This document shows positions 26,632 to 35,251 of a DNA stretch of 64,000 nt, piece by piece. This stretch comes from Beijerinckiaceae bacterium (lineage in GTDB: Bacteria > Pseudomonadota > Alphaproteobacteria > Rhizobiales > Beijerinckiaceae). How positions within the stretch are numbered: the first letter of the stretch is position 1; each line of letters starts with the position of its first letter. A program made the translations under genes and the position numbers. The DNA is taken from positions 1 to 64,000 of the forward strand of contig CANGBX010000003.1 in assembly GCA_947452455.1 (NCBI GenBank), given 5' to 3'. The notes under the pieces are model-generated. The model was given only the letters and a program-made list of their open reading frames with translations, did not search any database and was not told the origin of the DNA.

Positions 26632-26656
26632 TCACCTTGTTCACTAAGAAAGGTGA
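26632..26656 (-). promoter_or_regulatory. Leader hairpin covering the porin ribosome-binding site
   Basis: On the minus strand the porin leader holds TCACCTT, an 11-base loop, then AAGGTGA. The second arm is the Shine-Dalgarno sequence, eight bases before the ATG at 26623. Folding would hide the site, so temperature, a small RNA or Hfq could control translation. The stem is only 7 bp and no data support regulation. Confidence 0.45.
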
Positions 26657-26882
26657 CACGAAAATGTTAGGATAGGGCTCGAAACACAAGATCGAATGCT
26701 TGGCAGACTGCCCTTTTACTAGGCAATACAGGCCTTCATACACCGAGTATCGCGCTGCGTTGCAAAAATACCACGGGCTTGGCTGTGAAAATGTCCCGAA
26801 ATGGCACGGGTATAAGCATTGAGGTGCGTAAAGACGCCTTCGCTCAAGACGCCGCAAACAAACAAAAAAAGTTGGGAAAGAC

Positions 26883-26972
26883 TGGCGGAGAGGGAGGGAT
26901 TCGAACCCCCGATAGGCTTGCACCTATGCCGCATTTCGAGTGCGGTGCTTTCAACCACTCAGCCACCTCTCC
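26883..26972 (-). tRNA. tRNA-Ser (CGA anticodon)
   Basis: A 90-base class II tRNA including an encoded CCA. Acceptor arms GGAGAGG and CCTCTCC pair perfectly, the anticodon loop reads CGA, a long variable arm is present, and the T-loop is GGTTCGAATC. It reads UCG codons. The plus-strand sequence here translates to a peptide often mis-annotated as a protein. Confidence 0.96.
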
Positions 26973-27152
26973 GGGTCGCAGGTAGGGGCTTTGGGCCGCC
27001 AGCCTTTTGTGGTTGGCGCGGCAATACCATGGGGGCCGCCCCGCGACAAGCAGGGAAAGGCCATTGGTCTGAGGGGTCTGGGCTGGTTTTGGCGCTTTTG
27101 GACGGGCTGCGCTTGCGCCTTGTCCGTTTATTCCGTAAATCAGCCCGGCGTT

Positions 27153-27237
27153 GCCCCTATGGCGGAACTGGTAGACGCGTCCGACTCAAAATCGGATTCC
27201 GCAAGGAGTGCTGGTTCGATTCCGGCTAGGGGCACCA
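27153..27237 (+). tRNA. tRNA-Leu (CAA anticodon)
   Basis: An 85-base class II tRNA with encoded CCA. Acceptor GCCCCTA pairs with TAGGGGC; the anticodon stem TCCGA/TCGGA encloses CTCAAAA, giving anticodon CAA for UUG codons; the T-loop is GGTTCGATTC. hisE starts 51 bases downstream on the same strand, so read-through transcription is possible. Confidence 0.96.
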
Positions 27238-27288
27238 CTTCTTCCAACCTTCAATCTTTTGTCAGGAATTTCCACTAACCTCTGGTGG

Positions 27289-27657
27289 ATGGATGATTCG
27301 CTGCAACGCCTCTACCAAGCAATCCTCGCGGCCCGCGCGCAGGATCCGACAAGCTCGAAAACATCCAAGCTCTTCCACGCCGGCATCGAGAAAATGGCGA
27401 AGAAGCTCGCCGAAGAAGCCGTCGAGGTCGGGCTCGATGCCGTGCATATGCGCCGCGACCGCGTGATCCTGGAAAGCGCCGATCTGCTTTATAATCTTGC
27501 TGTGCTCTGGGCCGAATGTGGCATCAAGCCGGAAGATGTGTCGCAGGAAATTGCGCGGCGCGAAGAACTCTACGGCATTGCTGAAAAATTGCCGAAGACC
27601 AACAAGCGCGCGAAAACCGCACGGCTGCGCCCTCTGCGCCTTGTGCCGCGCAGCTAA
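27289..27657 (+). CDS. hisE: Phosphoribosyl-ATP diphosphatase
   Basis: Hydrolyses phosphoribosyl-ATP to phosphoribosyl-AMP, the second step of histidine synthesis. 122 residues with the MazG-like all-alpha signature: SLQRLYQAILAARAQDP, then HAGIEKMAKKLAEEAVEVGLDAV with the EExxE metal motif, and ESADLLYNLAVLW. A basic tail (TNKRAKTARLRPLRLVPRS) extends past the usual end. In relatives hisE usually ends the hisBHAF cluster; here it stands alone behind tRNA-Leu, so it may be a second copy. Convergent with rppH, stops three bases apart. Confidence 0.85.
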   Translation: MDDSLQRLYQAILAARAQDPTSSKTSKLFHAGIEKMAKKLAEEAVEVGLDAVHMRRDRVILESADLLYNLAVLWAECGIKPEDVSQEIARREELYGIAEKLPKTNKRAKTARLRPLRLVPRS

Positions 27658-27660
27658 GCT

Positions 27661-28161
27661 TTATTTTCCGGCAAAGCGCGCAAATTCCTGCACGACACTT
27701 TCATAAACCGGTCGTTTGAAGGGAATGATCATGGCTGGCAAATCAGCCATCGGCACCCATTTCCAAGAATCAAATTCCGGCTTGTGACCACCGGCCGGCG
27801 CGAGAATATTGATCTCGCTGTCGTCGCCCGTGAAGCGAAGCGCAAACCATTTTTGTGTTTGGCCTGCATAGCGGCCCTTCCAGGCTTCTTGCGCAATATC
27901 GGCAGGCAAATCGTAAGTGAACCAATCACTGGCTACTGCGAGCAGCGTGACGCTGGTCACATTGGTCTCTTCCGCCAATTCACGCAAAGCCGCGAGATAA
28001 GGATCTTCGCCCGCATCAATGCCGCCTTGGGGCATTTGCCATTCATGGCCCTGCGCCACATGTTCGCGCAAAGCTTTGTTGGCGCGACTGCCGACAAAAA
28101 CCAGACCTTGCGCATTGATCAGCATAATGCCCACGCAGGGGCGGTAATTCTTATTCGACAT
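27661..28161 (-). CDS. rppH: RNA pyrophosphohydrolase (Nudix)
   Basis: Removes pyrophosphate from 5'-triphosphate RNA ends, starting RNase E-dependent mRNA decay. 166 residues, the usual length. The N-terminus [11 protein letters not shown] is typical of RppH and the Nudix box [20 protein letters not shown] (G-x5-E-x7-REUxEE) is complete. A C-terminal WKWV segment also fits the family. It is the last gene of the long minus-strand cluster, ten bases after the deacetylase-like gene, and is placed in this order in many Hyphomicrobiales. Confidence 0.94.
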   Translation of the reverse strand: MSNKNYRPCVGIMLINAQGLVFVGSRANKALREHVAQGHEWQMPQGGIDAGEDPYLAALRELAEETNVTSVTLLAVASDWFTYDLPADIAQEAWKGRYAGQTQKWFALRFTGDDSEINILAPAGGHKPEFDSWKWVPMADLPAMIIPFKRPVYESVVQEFARFAGK

Positions 28162-28170
28162 GAGATGCTT

Positions 28171-29409
28171 TTACCGTGCAACCGTGCGCGCCGGCGCGGG
28201 AAACAGCGCCGACAGCGGCACGAGGGCGATTCCGCGTGCCTCGAGACCCTGTGCGAAACGCGCGATCCGGTCAATATGAGCAGGCACGGCGGGAGCCACA
28301 CCAATCGCCATGCCCTTTTCGCGCGCCAGAATTTCAAGCCGTCGCAATGCGGCATCCACACCCTCCGGTGATGTCGCCTCGATGGCGAGATCAGCGCGCA
28401 AGGAGGGCGCGCCTGTTGCCAGTGCCAAAGCGGACGTGAGCGATTGGCGCGCCGTGCCATCGTCAAAGAACACGAGCCCGCGCTCGGCGACATTTTGCAA
28501 AAGCGGCATCAAGGCAGATGTGCTCGCCATAAAACGCCCACCCAAATAATTGGTGAGCCCGACATAACCTTGAAAGCGGCTCATGTGCCAATCCAGCGCA
28601 TCGCGATTGCGCTCACGCGAGGCACCTGCCATCAGGCCGCGCGCGCCCAATTCCTGGCTCGGCGCAAATCCCTCCATCGGCACTTGCACCAGCAATTCAT
28701 GCCCCGCCAAACGCGCTTGCTCGGCTTGATCATCAACACGCGGCGCATAAGGCGAATAAGCGAGCGTCACAGCAGGCGGCAAGCTCTTTACAGCTTGTGC
28801 ACTGGCTTGCGGATTGATGCCCATGCCATTGACGACAATGGCCAGACGCGGGGCGCCCGGCGGCAGACGCGCGTCCAAGCCTGCGGGGCGCGCATAAATA
28901 TCAGCAGGTCGCGCGCCATCACGCGCGATGCGCGGCAGCGGACCGTGTGGACCTGATGCCAGCAGACGCGCGTCGGGTGCGGGTGCGAGAGCTGCTTGCG
29001 CGCGCGTTTCTTGCGGAACGCGGATGACGATGGGCTCAGCCCCCTCGGCTCCATTTCGACGGATGATTTTGATGTTTGAATCTTGATCGGCCGCAGAGGA
29101 GAGAATACGCACACCGGGCGACACAGAAACGAATGTATCCTCGTCTCCCGATGATGAAGCAACGGATGGAAAATCCGGCACGGATATGCGCCGCGGCGGC
29201 GCATAATCGACATTGGCCGCAAGTGCAGGCACCGATGGCGGCGCTACACGATCCGTCACGATGTAAAAAACCACGAGACTTGCTGCAATAACACCTATGC
29301 CCGAGAGCGCCAGCGCGCCCCAGGCAATATCCCGCTCACGCGCAGGCGGCGCTTCTTTTGGCGCAGCTGGCGCATAGCCGAGCGGTCGGTTGAGATCGTC
29401 CACACTCAT
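28171..29409 (-). CDS. Divergent polysaccharide deacetylase family protein (YibQ-like)
   Basis: 412 residues: a cytoplasmic N-terminus, a membrane anchor at about 28-52 (WGALALSGIGVIAASLVVFY), a low-complexity linker, and a C-terminal DUF610 domain (about 180-405) with VTLAYSPYAPR, GHELLVQVPMEGF and GLTNYLGGRF. The motif that normally carries two metal-binding aspartates (IDDLG type) reads VVNGMG here, so catalysis is doubtful. Its place directly after envC and ctpA is conserved and points to cell-envelope remodelling. rppH follows ten bases on. Confidence 0.83.
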   Translation of the reverse strand: MSVDDLNRPLGYAPAAPKEAPPARERDIAWGALALSGIGVIAASLVVFYIVTDRVAPPSVPALAANVDYAPPRRISVPDFPSVASSSGDEDTFVSVSPGVRILSSAADQDSNIKIIRRNGAEGAEPIVIRVPQETRAQAALAPAPDARLLASGPHGPLPRIARDGARPADIYARPAGLDARLPPGAPRLAIVVNGMGINPQASAQAVKSLPPAVTLAYSPYAPRVDDQAEQARLAGHELLVQVPMEGFAPSQELGARGLMAGASRERNRDALDWHMSRFQGYVGLTNYLGGRFMASTSALMPLLQNVAERGLVFFDDGTARQSLTSALALATGAPSLRADLAIEATSPEGVDAALRRLEILAREKGMAIGVAPAVPAHIDRIARFAQGLEARGIALVPLSALFPAPARTVAR

Positions 29410-29428
29410 GTAAATCTCGGCAGGCTTG

Positions 29429-29447
29429 AAAAACCGGCTCTCGCCGG
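29429..29447 (-). terminator. Candidate terminator or attenuator after ctpA
   Basis: On the minus strand a short stem CCGGC/GCCGG with a four-base loop runs into five T, 20 bases before the start of the deacetylase-like gene. The stem is only 5 bp, so it may only partly stop ctpA transcripts. A larger imperfect GC-rich stem lies just upstream (about 29477-29512). Confidence 0.45.
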
Positions 29448-29574
29448 ACGCCTCTTTTTTTAAAAATGAATCAAAGGGCCCGACTGCCGATCATCCTGCC
29501 GGTCGCCGGGCCTCTTAAAAAACGCACTCATGTCCCACGCAGCGCAATGGTCGAAAACCGCTGCGCAACAGACA

Positions 29575-30909
29575 TTACTTGACGCTACGCTCGCCGGCTT
29601 TTGCGGGCTCGCTGGCTTGCGCCTTCACATAAGTCCCGCGCAACATTTCCATTGCGGCCTTCAATTGCTTGTCATTCTTCGGGTCCGGCGGCACATAAGC
29701 TTGCGAACCGCTCTTCTCTTCTTCGCCATTCTTCAAATGGCCCTTGAGAGAGGCTTCGCCCTTGGTGTCATCCTTGCCCTTCAATTCATCCGGCACATCC
29801 TGCAAAATCTGGATATCGGGCTCAATGCCCTTGGCCTGAATCGATCGGCCTGATGGCGTGTAATAACGCGCTGTTGTCAGTCGCAGCGCGCCATTGGCTT
29901 GGCCCAGCGGAATGATTGTCTGCACAGAGCCTTTGCCGAAGGAGCGCGTGCCGACAATCGTCGCCCGCTTATGATCTTGCAAAGCACCAGCCACAATTTC
30001 GGAAGCCGAAGCCGAGCCGCCATTGATCAGAATGATCACCGGCTTGCCCTTTGACAAATCGCCGGGCCGCGCATTGTAGCGCTGCGTTTCATCCGCATTG
30101 CGGCCACGCGTCGAGACAATCTCGCCATGGCTCAAGAAAGCATTGGAGACAGCAATCGACTGATCGAGCAGGCCACCGGGATTGTTGCGCAGATCAAGCA
30201 CATAACCCTTGAACTTGTCGCCAGGCATGTCGGCGTTGAACTTGTTGATCGCCGTCTTCACACCGTCATAGGTCTGTTCGTTGAACTGGGTGATGCGGAT
30301 ATAGCCAACATCATCACCTTCCTGACGGAAGCGCACGGAGCGGATCTGAATCACCGCACGCGTGATGGAAACCTCTTGGCTGTCACGCGCCGAGCCACGC
30401 AGAATGGTGAGCTTGACGGGCGTATTCACCGCGCCACGCATTTTATCGACAGCTTGATTGAGCGTCATGCCCTGCACGCTCTCGCCATCAATGGCCGAAA
30501 TAATATCGCCCGACATAATGCCCGCACGTGCAGCCGGCGTGTCGTCAATCGGCGTGACAACCTTCACCAACCCGTCTTCCTGCGTGACTTCAATGCCAAG
30601 CCCGCCGAACTCGCCGCGCGTCTGCACCTGCATGTCGCGGAAGCTCTTGGCATCCATATAACTGGAATGGGGATCGAGCGAGGTGAGCATGCCAGAGACG
30701 GCTGCCTCGATCAGCTTTTGCTCGTTAGGCTTCTCGACATAATCGGAGCGGATTTTCTCAAAGACATCGCCAAAGAGATTGAGGTTCTTATAGGTGTCAG
30801 AGACGGCCGCATTGGCCGCGCCCGAGAAAAACACATGCGTTTGTGTGCCGACCAAAACAGTCGAGGCACCCAGAGCCGCACCCAACATGACGAGCGAAAT
30901 CTTGCGCAT
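29575..30909 (-). CDS. ctpA: Carboxy-terminal processing protease, S41 family
   Basis: Periplasmic serine protease that trims proteins at their C-termini; relatives control peptidoglycan hydrolases. 444 residues: signal peptide or anchor at 1-35, PDZ domain at about 95-185 (GEFGGLGIEV, GIMSGDIISAIDG), then the S41 domain with LDLRNNPGGLLD. The Ser301/Lys326 dyad is present (SASASEIVAG and SFGKGSVQ), with Gln330 four residues on. The ATG overlaps the envC stop (TAATG), so translation is coupled. A charged tail follows residue 380. Confidence 0.94.
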   Translation of the reverse strand: MRKISLVMLGAALGASTVLVGTQTHVFFSGAANAAVSDTYKNLNLFGDVFEKIRSDYVEKPNEQKLIEAAVSGMLTSLDPHSSYMDAKSFRDMQVQTRGEFGGLGIEVTQEDGLVKVVTPIDDTPAARAGIMSGDIISAIDGESVQGMTLNQAVDKMRGAVNTPVKLTILRGSARDSQEVSITRAVIQIRSVRFRQEGDDVGYIRITQFNEQTYDGVKTAINKFNADMPGDKFKGYVLDLRNNPGGLLDQSIAVSNAFLSHGEIVSTRGRNADETQRYNARPGDLSKGKPVIILINGGSASASEIVAGALQDHKRATIVGTRSFGKGSVQTIIPLGQANGALRLTTARYYTPSGRSIQAKGIEPDIQILQDVPDELKGKDDTKGEASLKGHLKNGEEEKSGSQAYVPPDPKNDKQLKAAMEMLRGTYVKAQASEPAKAGERSVK

Positions 30910-32204
30910 TACCCGCGAACCTTTTCCAGCTCGGCCTTTGCCCACCATGGGCCCGGATCGATGGCCGTTCCGTCTTTTCTGAATTCAACATAGAGAATGG
31001 GCTGCGAAGCGCCAAGAGCAGATGCTGTCGCAAGTGCTGTTCTAGCCGATCCATCGCCCATGGTCGCCACCGGCTCCCCGGCCAGCACGAATTGGCCGAC
31101 TTCGACGCTGATCCGCTCCATGCCAGCCAGAACAACATAGTAGCCACCGCCCGCATTGATGATCAAGAGTTGGCCATAAGTGCGGTAAGGCGCGGAAAAG
31201 GCCACCCAGCCATCGGCAGGTGAAGCGACAGGGACGCCGGGGCGGGTGGCCAGCGACAGGCCTTTTTCCGTTCCGCCAATCCCGTCAGATGCGCCATAAG
31301 CCTTGATAATCTTTCCCGAAACAGGGATCGGCAACAGGCCTTTGGCATCGGCAAAGGCAATTTTGGGTGCAAGGCGCGCCGGATCACTAAAGGGCATGGA
31401 GGCCGCACGCGGATTGCGCGCTTGCGCGGCATCGGCGGCCTTGGCGTCTTGCGCCGCGCGACCTGCCGCCGCAATTTCCGTTTCGGAACGTGAAATCAGC
31501 TCTTTGAAATCCGAGGATTGTTTGGCGAGTTCCAGCAGGCGTTGGCGCTGCTCGGCCAGTTTCTGCTCTGTGTCTTTCAGCGTGATTTGCCGCGCTGCCA
31601 TCAGGGTGGCGAGCTTTTCATTGTCGCGCACAAAGGTTTGCGCTTCGGCTGCCATACGCTCTTTCTCTTGCGCAATATTCTTGCGCAGCTCAACCAGATC
31701 ATTGAGATCGCTCGCCAGAGATTGTGCTTCCGAGCGCAATTCGGGAAGCACGGCGCCCAGCATCATGGCCGTGCGCACCGAGCGCAAAGCATCTTCGGGC
31801 GAGGCCAGAACAGCTGGCGGCAAGCCGCGCCGCATGCGTTGCAAGACAGCGAGAACTTCAGCCAAAACAGCGCGGCGGCTGTCCAAAGATTTCCGAATGG
31901 CTGCTTCGCTGAAACTGGCGACATCCAGCCGCTTTTCAATCTCGGCCATGCGCGCTTGCGTTTGGCGCATTTTCGAATTGGTTTCGATCAGCGCCGCATT
32001 GAGCCGCGTGCGATCCATGCGAATGGCTTCAGCCTCGGTCTCCAAAGCGCGGCGGCGCTCATCAGCGGCGCGCAATTCGGTTTCAACGGCTTTGGGATCA
32101 CGCGGGGGTGTCTGCGCAAGCGTCGGCAGGGCTGCGGCCAGAAGCCACAATCCCGCACCTGACAGAACCAGAGCTGCGCGGTTTCGAATCATGGGGTCCA
32201 GCAT
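30909..32204 (-). CDS. Murein hydrolase activator EnvC-like protein
   Basis: About 431 residues: a signal peptide (ALVLSGAGLWLLAAALPTLAQ), a long coiled coil at about 30-260 rich in Glu, Arg and Leu, and a C-terminal LytM-like domain. The LytM zinc residues are lost: the HxxxD site reads TRPGVPV and the HLH site reads LYVEF, as in EnvC, which activates amidases rather than cutting peptidoglycan itself. Possible starts are GTG 32210, ATG 32204 and ATG 32192; none has a strong ribosome-binding site. Coupled to ctpA. Confidence 0.88.
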   Translation of the reverse strand: MLDPMIRNRAALVLSGAGLWLLAAALPTLAQTPPRDPKAVETELRAADERRRALETEAEAIRMDRTRLNAALIETNSKMRQTQARMAEIEKRLDVASFSEAAIRKSLDSRRAVLAEVLAVLQRMRRGLPPAVLASPEDALRSVRTAMMLGAVLPELRSEAQSLASDLNDLVELRKNIAQEKERMAAEAQTFVRDNEKLATLMAARQITLKDTEQKLAEQRQRLLELAKQSSDFKELISRSETEIAAAGRAAQDAKAADAAQARNPRAASMPFSDPARLAPKIAFADAKGLLPIPVSGKIIKAYGASDGIGGTEKGLSLATRPGVPVASPADGWVAFSAPYRTYGQLLIINAGGGYYVVLAGMERISVEVGQFVLAGEPVATMGDGSARTALATASALGASQPILYVEFRKDGTAIDPGPWWAKAELEKVRG

Positions 32205-32237
32205 AGGCACGACAATCGCGGCCGCAACGAGGCGAAT

Positions 32238-32720
32238 TTAAACGCGATGATAGGGATGGCCCGAAAGAATAGTGATCGCCCGGTAGATTTGCTCTGTCGC
32301 CATAATCCGCACCAGCTGGTGGGGCCAGGTCATCGCGCCAAAGGCCAGAACGAGGGAGGCTTTGGCCCGCAGTTCTGGGTCAATCCCGTCAGCCCCGCCA
32401 ATCAGCAAAGCATAGGCGGGCGTCCCAGCATCACGCGCAACGCCCATATCGGCGGCAAAGGCTTCGCTGCCCATGGTCTTGCCGCGCTCGTCCAGCACAA
32501 TGAGGCGGGCGCCGGCCGGAATATTGGCGGTGAGAAGCCGCGCTTCTTCGGCCTTGCGGTCTTCTGGGCGGCGCGCGCGCGATTCATCGGCCTCGCGCAT
32601 TTCCACACCGGTCAAGCCGACGCTACGGGAAGCGCCTTGCGCCCGCTCAAGATAGCGCGCGCAAATCTCTCTCTCCGGGCCGGCCTTCAACCGCCCGATG
32701 GATGCGAGATGGATGCGCAA
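32238..32720 (-). CDS. rlmH: 23S rRNA pseudouridine-1915 N3-methyltransferase
   Basis: SPOUT methyltransferase acting on assembled 70S ribosomes at helix 69. 160 residues, typical length. LIVLDERGK, LLIGGADGI and a C-terminal WPHQLVRIMATEQIYRA followed by PYHR are the family hallmarks; the knot lies in the last half. It follows rsfS by 21 bp on the same strand, a nearly universal pairing in proteobacteria, and precedes envC by 33 bp. Confidence 0.95.
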   Translation of the reverse strand: MRIHLASIGRLKAGPEREICARYLERAQGASRSVGLTGVEMREADESRARRPEDRKAEEARLLTANIPAGARLIVLDERGKTMGSEAFAADMGVARDAGTPAYALLIGGADGIDPELRAKASLVLAFGAMTWPHQLVRIMATEQIYRAITILSGHPYHRV

Positions 32721-32741
32721 GCAGCACGAACCGTCGCGCGA

Positions 32742-33227
32742 TCAAGCGCGACGATCAGCCTTCTGCTCGGCTGGACGATCTCCGCCCCACATTTTCTCCA
32801 GATTATAAAACTGGCGAACTTCGGGGCGGAAAAGATGGACGATCACGTCGCCCGCATCGACCAGCACCCAATCGCAATGAGGCAGGCCTTCGACGCGCGG
32901 CGTCTGAAAGCCCTCTTCCTTGCAACCCTTCATGACGCGATCAGCGATCGCATTCACATGGGTCGTCGAACGCCCGGTTGCGATGATCATCGCATCGGCG
33001 AGTGACGTTTTGCCGTGGAGGTCAATGGAGAGAACATCTTCAGCCTTCGCATCATCGAGGCTGTTCAAGATGTTACGTACGAGCTTTCCGGTATCGGGTT
33101 CAGCCTGAACACGAACCGGTTGGAGCAAAGTTTCGCCTGCTCCGGCTTGGACCGCGGATGTCAGAGCCTGTTTCTCCTTTGTGCCGCGCGACGCGCGACG
33201 CACTGTCAATGTGGGCGACTTCGCCAT
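32742..33227 (-). CDS. rsfS: Ribosomal silencing factor RsfS
   Basis: Binds ribosomal protein L14 and blocks subunit joining in starvation. The conserved DUF143 core runs from about residue 45 (ILNSLDDAKAEDVLSIDL, MIIATGRSTTHVNAIADRV, WVLVDAGDVIVHLFRPEVRQFYNLEKMW). A 40-residue basic, Ala-rich N-terminal extension precedes it, longer than in E. coli. ATG at 33227 is preferred to the TTG at 33236. It lies between nadD and rlmH in the conserved order. Confidence 0.93.
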   Translation of the reverse strand: MAKSPTLTVRRASRGTKEKQALTSAVQAGAGETLLQPVRVQAEPDTGKLVRNILNSLDDAKAEDVLSIDLHGKTSLADAMIIATGRSTTHVNAIADRVMKGCKEEGFQTPRVEGLPHCDWVLVDAGDVIVHLFRPEVRQFYNLEKMWGGDRPAEQKADRRA

Positions 33228-33245
33228 TTTATTCAACTCTTCTCT

Positions 33246-33953
33246 TCAGAGGGAGGATTGGCCAATCGACGCAGGCTGAGTGGAGGACAGCTCCACCCCC
33301 GCCCGACGCAATTTGGTGGAAGAGGTTTCCGACCGACGACCATGCAAAAAGATAAAGGCGGGAGTGCGCGCGCGTGCCAAAAGCCGCGCCTCATTCTCGC
33401 CATAGCGGTAACGCGCCAGAAATTGCCCGGCCCGGCTGTGAACAGCCTTGAGCGTTGAGCCCGGACGATCAATGACCGCCACCGGCACGAGATTGGCAAT
33501 CTCCCGCCAATGCTGCCAGCGATGGAATTGCGCAAGATTATCCGCACCCATCAGCCAAACGAAATCCACACCCGGACAGCGGCGTGTCAGATAGGAAATC
33601 GTGTCATAGGTGTAGCGCGTGCCGATTTCAGCTTCGAAACCGGTGATGTCGATCTGGGGATGATCACCCATGCTGCGCGCGGCTTCCATACGAGTCGCAA
33701 GCGGGGGAAGCCCCGCATTTTCTTTGAGCGGATTGCCCGGCGTGACAATCCACCAGATACGATCAAGGCGGAGCTTGGAGAGTGCAATCTGGCTCACCAG
33801 CAAATGCCCGTCATGGGGCGGATTGAACGAGCCGCCAAAAAGACCGATGCGCATGCCTTGGCTGTGCGCCGGCAAGTGGGCTGGCAAACGCGGAGCACCC
33901 TGCGCGGCGATGAAACGCGGCGGCTTTGCAGAGCGGAGTGCTGGTCGCGGCAT
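33246..33953 (-). CDS. nadD: Nicotinate-nucleotide adenylyltransferase
   Basis: Forms nicotinate adenine dinucleotide from NaMN and ATP in NAD synthesis. 235 residues from the ATG at 33953. The nucleotidyl-transferase motif GGSFNPPHDGH and the C-terminal SSTKLR (ISSTxxR type) are present, with WLMGADNL between. About 30 residues before the GLFGGSFNPPH block are Ala/Pro-rich and may be partly untranslated; a Met directly before RIGLFGG is another start. It begins just after the proA stop and precedes rsfS. Confidence 0.93.
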   Translation of the reverse strand: MPRPALRSAKPPRFIAAQGAPRLPAHLPAHSQGMRIGLFGGSFNPPHDGHLLVSQIALSKLRLDRIWWIVTPGNPLKENAGLPPLATRMEAARSMGDHPQIDITGFEAEIGTRYTYDTISYLTRRCPGVDFVWLMGADNLAQFHRWQHWREIANLVPVAVIDRPGSTLKAVHSRAGQFLARYRYGENEARLLARARTPAFIFLHGRRSETSSTKLRRAGVELSSTQPASIGQSSL

Positions 33954-33961
33954 GTCGATGG

Positions 33962-35251
33962 TCACGGACGTGTCTGTCCGTTGCCGCGCACGCGGTATTT
34001 GAACGAGCATAATTGCGCAAGACCCACAGGCCCGCGCGCATGCATGCGGCCCGTGGCAATGCCAATCTCAGCGCCGAAACCAAATTCGCCGCCATCAGCA
34101 AATTGCGTTGAGGCATTGTGCATGACAATGGCCGAGTCGACTTCGCTCAAAAAGCGTTCTGCCGCAGCCTTGTCTTCGGTGACAATGCAATCTGTGTGAT
34201 GCGAGCCATGCGTTTCGATATGGTCGATGGCCTCATCGAGCCCATCCACAACGCGGCAGGCAATGATGGAATCGAGATATTCGAGTTTCCAATCTTCTTC
34301 ATTCGCCGGCACGACACGCGCATCGGCTGCAAGCGTCACAGCATCGCCGCGCACTTCGCATTTTTCATCGAGCAGCATTTTGACCAGCGGGCCAAGATGC
34401 GTTGCTGCCACTGCCTGATCAACGAGTAGCGTTTCAGCGGCCCCGCAAATACCGGTACGGCGCAATTTGGCATTGCGCACAATGGTCTTGGATTTTTCGA
34501 GATCAGCCGCACCATGAATATAGACATGCACAATGCCCTCTAAATGGGCGAAGACAGGCACACGCGCTTCATCTTGCACACGAGCAACAAGGCTCTTGCC
34601 ACCGCGCGGCACAATCACATCCAGAGTCCCGGAAAGGCCTTTCAACATTTCACCGACCGCCGCACGATCCTTCACAGGCACGCGCGAAATGGCTGCCTCC
34701 GGCAGGCCTGCCTCACGCAGACCTTGCACAAGACATTCGTGAATGAGCGCCGAAGAATGGAGTGAATCCGAACCGCCACGCAAAATGCAGGCATTGCCGG
34801 CCTTGAGACACAAAGCACCCGCATCAGCCGTCACATTGGGGCGGCTTTCATAGATCACGCCAATCACACCGAGCGGCGTCGAGATACGCTCGATCTTCAG
34901 CCCATTGGGGCGATCAAAAGTCTCGAGCACTTTGCCGACAGGATCGGGCAAATCGGCAATGGCTTCGACACCCTTGGCCATGGCTTCGATGCGGGCAGCA
35001 TCGAGCAAGAGACGATCCAGCATGGCTTTGGTCGCACCAGCCGCTTCAGCCGCCTGCATATCTATTTTATTCGCCGCAATAATATCAGCCGTGCGGGCGC
35101 GCATGGCGGAAGCCGCAGCTCGTAAGGCCTTGTCCTTCACCTCACGCGAGGCAAGCGCAACGGCGCGCGCAGCTTGGCGCGCATCGCGACCCAAAGCTGC
35201 CATCAGCGCAGGCACATTGTGATGATCAGGGGAGATTGTCATGTCTTTCAC
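33962..35251 (-). CDS. proA: Gamma-glutamyl phosphate reductase
   Basis: Second step of proline synthesis: NADPH reduction of glutamyl-5-phosphate to the semialdehyde. 429 residues (426 if the ATG at 35242 is used). The aldehyde-dehydrogenase-fold nucleophile is the Cys in [24 protein letters not shown] and [11 protein letters not shown] are typical. The GTG at 35251 overlaps the proB stop (GTGA), so ProA translation is coupled to ProB, fitting a channelled pair that handles a labile phosphate. Confidence 0.95.
   Translation of the reverse strand: MKDMTISPDHHNVPALMAALGRDARQAARAVALASREVKDKALRAAASAMRARTADIIAANKIDMQAAEAAGATKAMLDRLLLDAARIEAMAKGVEAIADLPDPVGKVLETFDRPNGLKIERISTPLGVIGVIYESRPNVTADAGALCLKAGNACILRGGSDSLHSSALIHECLVQGLREAGLPEAAISRVPVKDRAAVGEMLKGLSGTLDVIVPRGGKSLVARVQDEARVPVFAHLEGIVHVYIHGAADLEKSKTIVRNAKLRRTGICGAAETLLVDQAVAATHLGPLVKMLLDEKCEVRGDAVTLAADARVVPANEEDWKLEYLDSIIACRVVDGLDEAIDHIETHGSHHTDCIVTEDKAAAERFLSEVDSAIVMHNASTQFADGGEFGFGAEIGIATGRMHARGPVGLAQLCSFKYRVRGNGQTRP

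Noticed and set aside
26719-27229. Open frames across the tRNA-Ser region (with peptides such as GGIRTPDRLAPMPHFECGAF)
   Set aside because: These are translations of the tRNA-Ser gene, a well-known source of false proteins.
26883-27237. tRNA-Ser and tRNA-Leu as attachment sites for an integrated element
   Set aside because: No integrase, no duplicated tRNA 3' end and only housekeeping genes on both sides.
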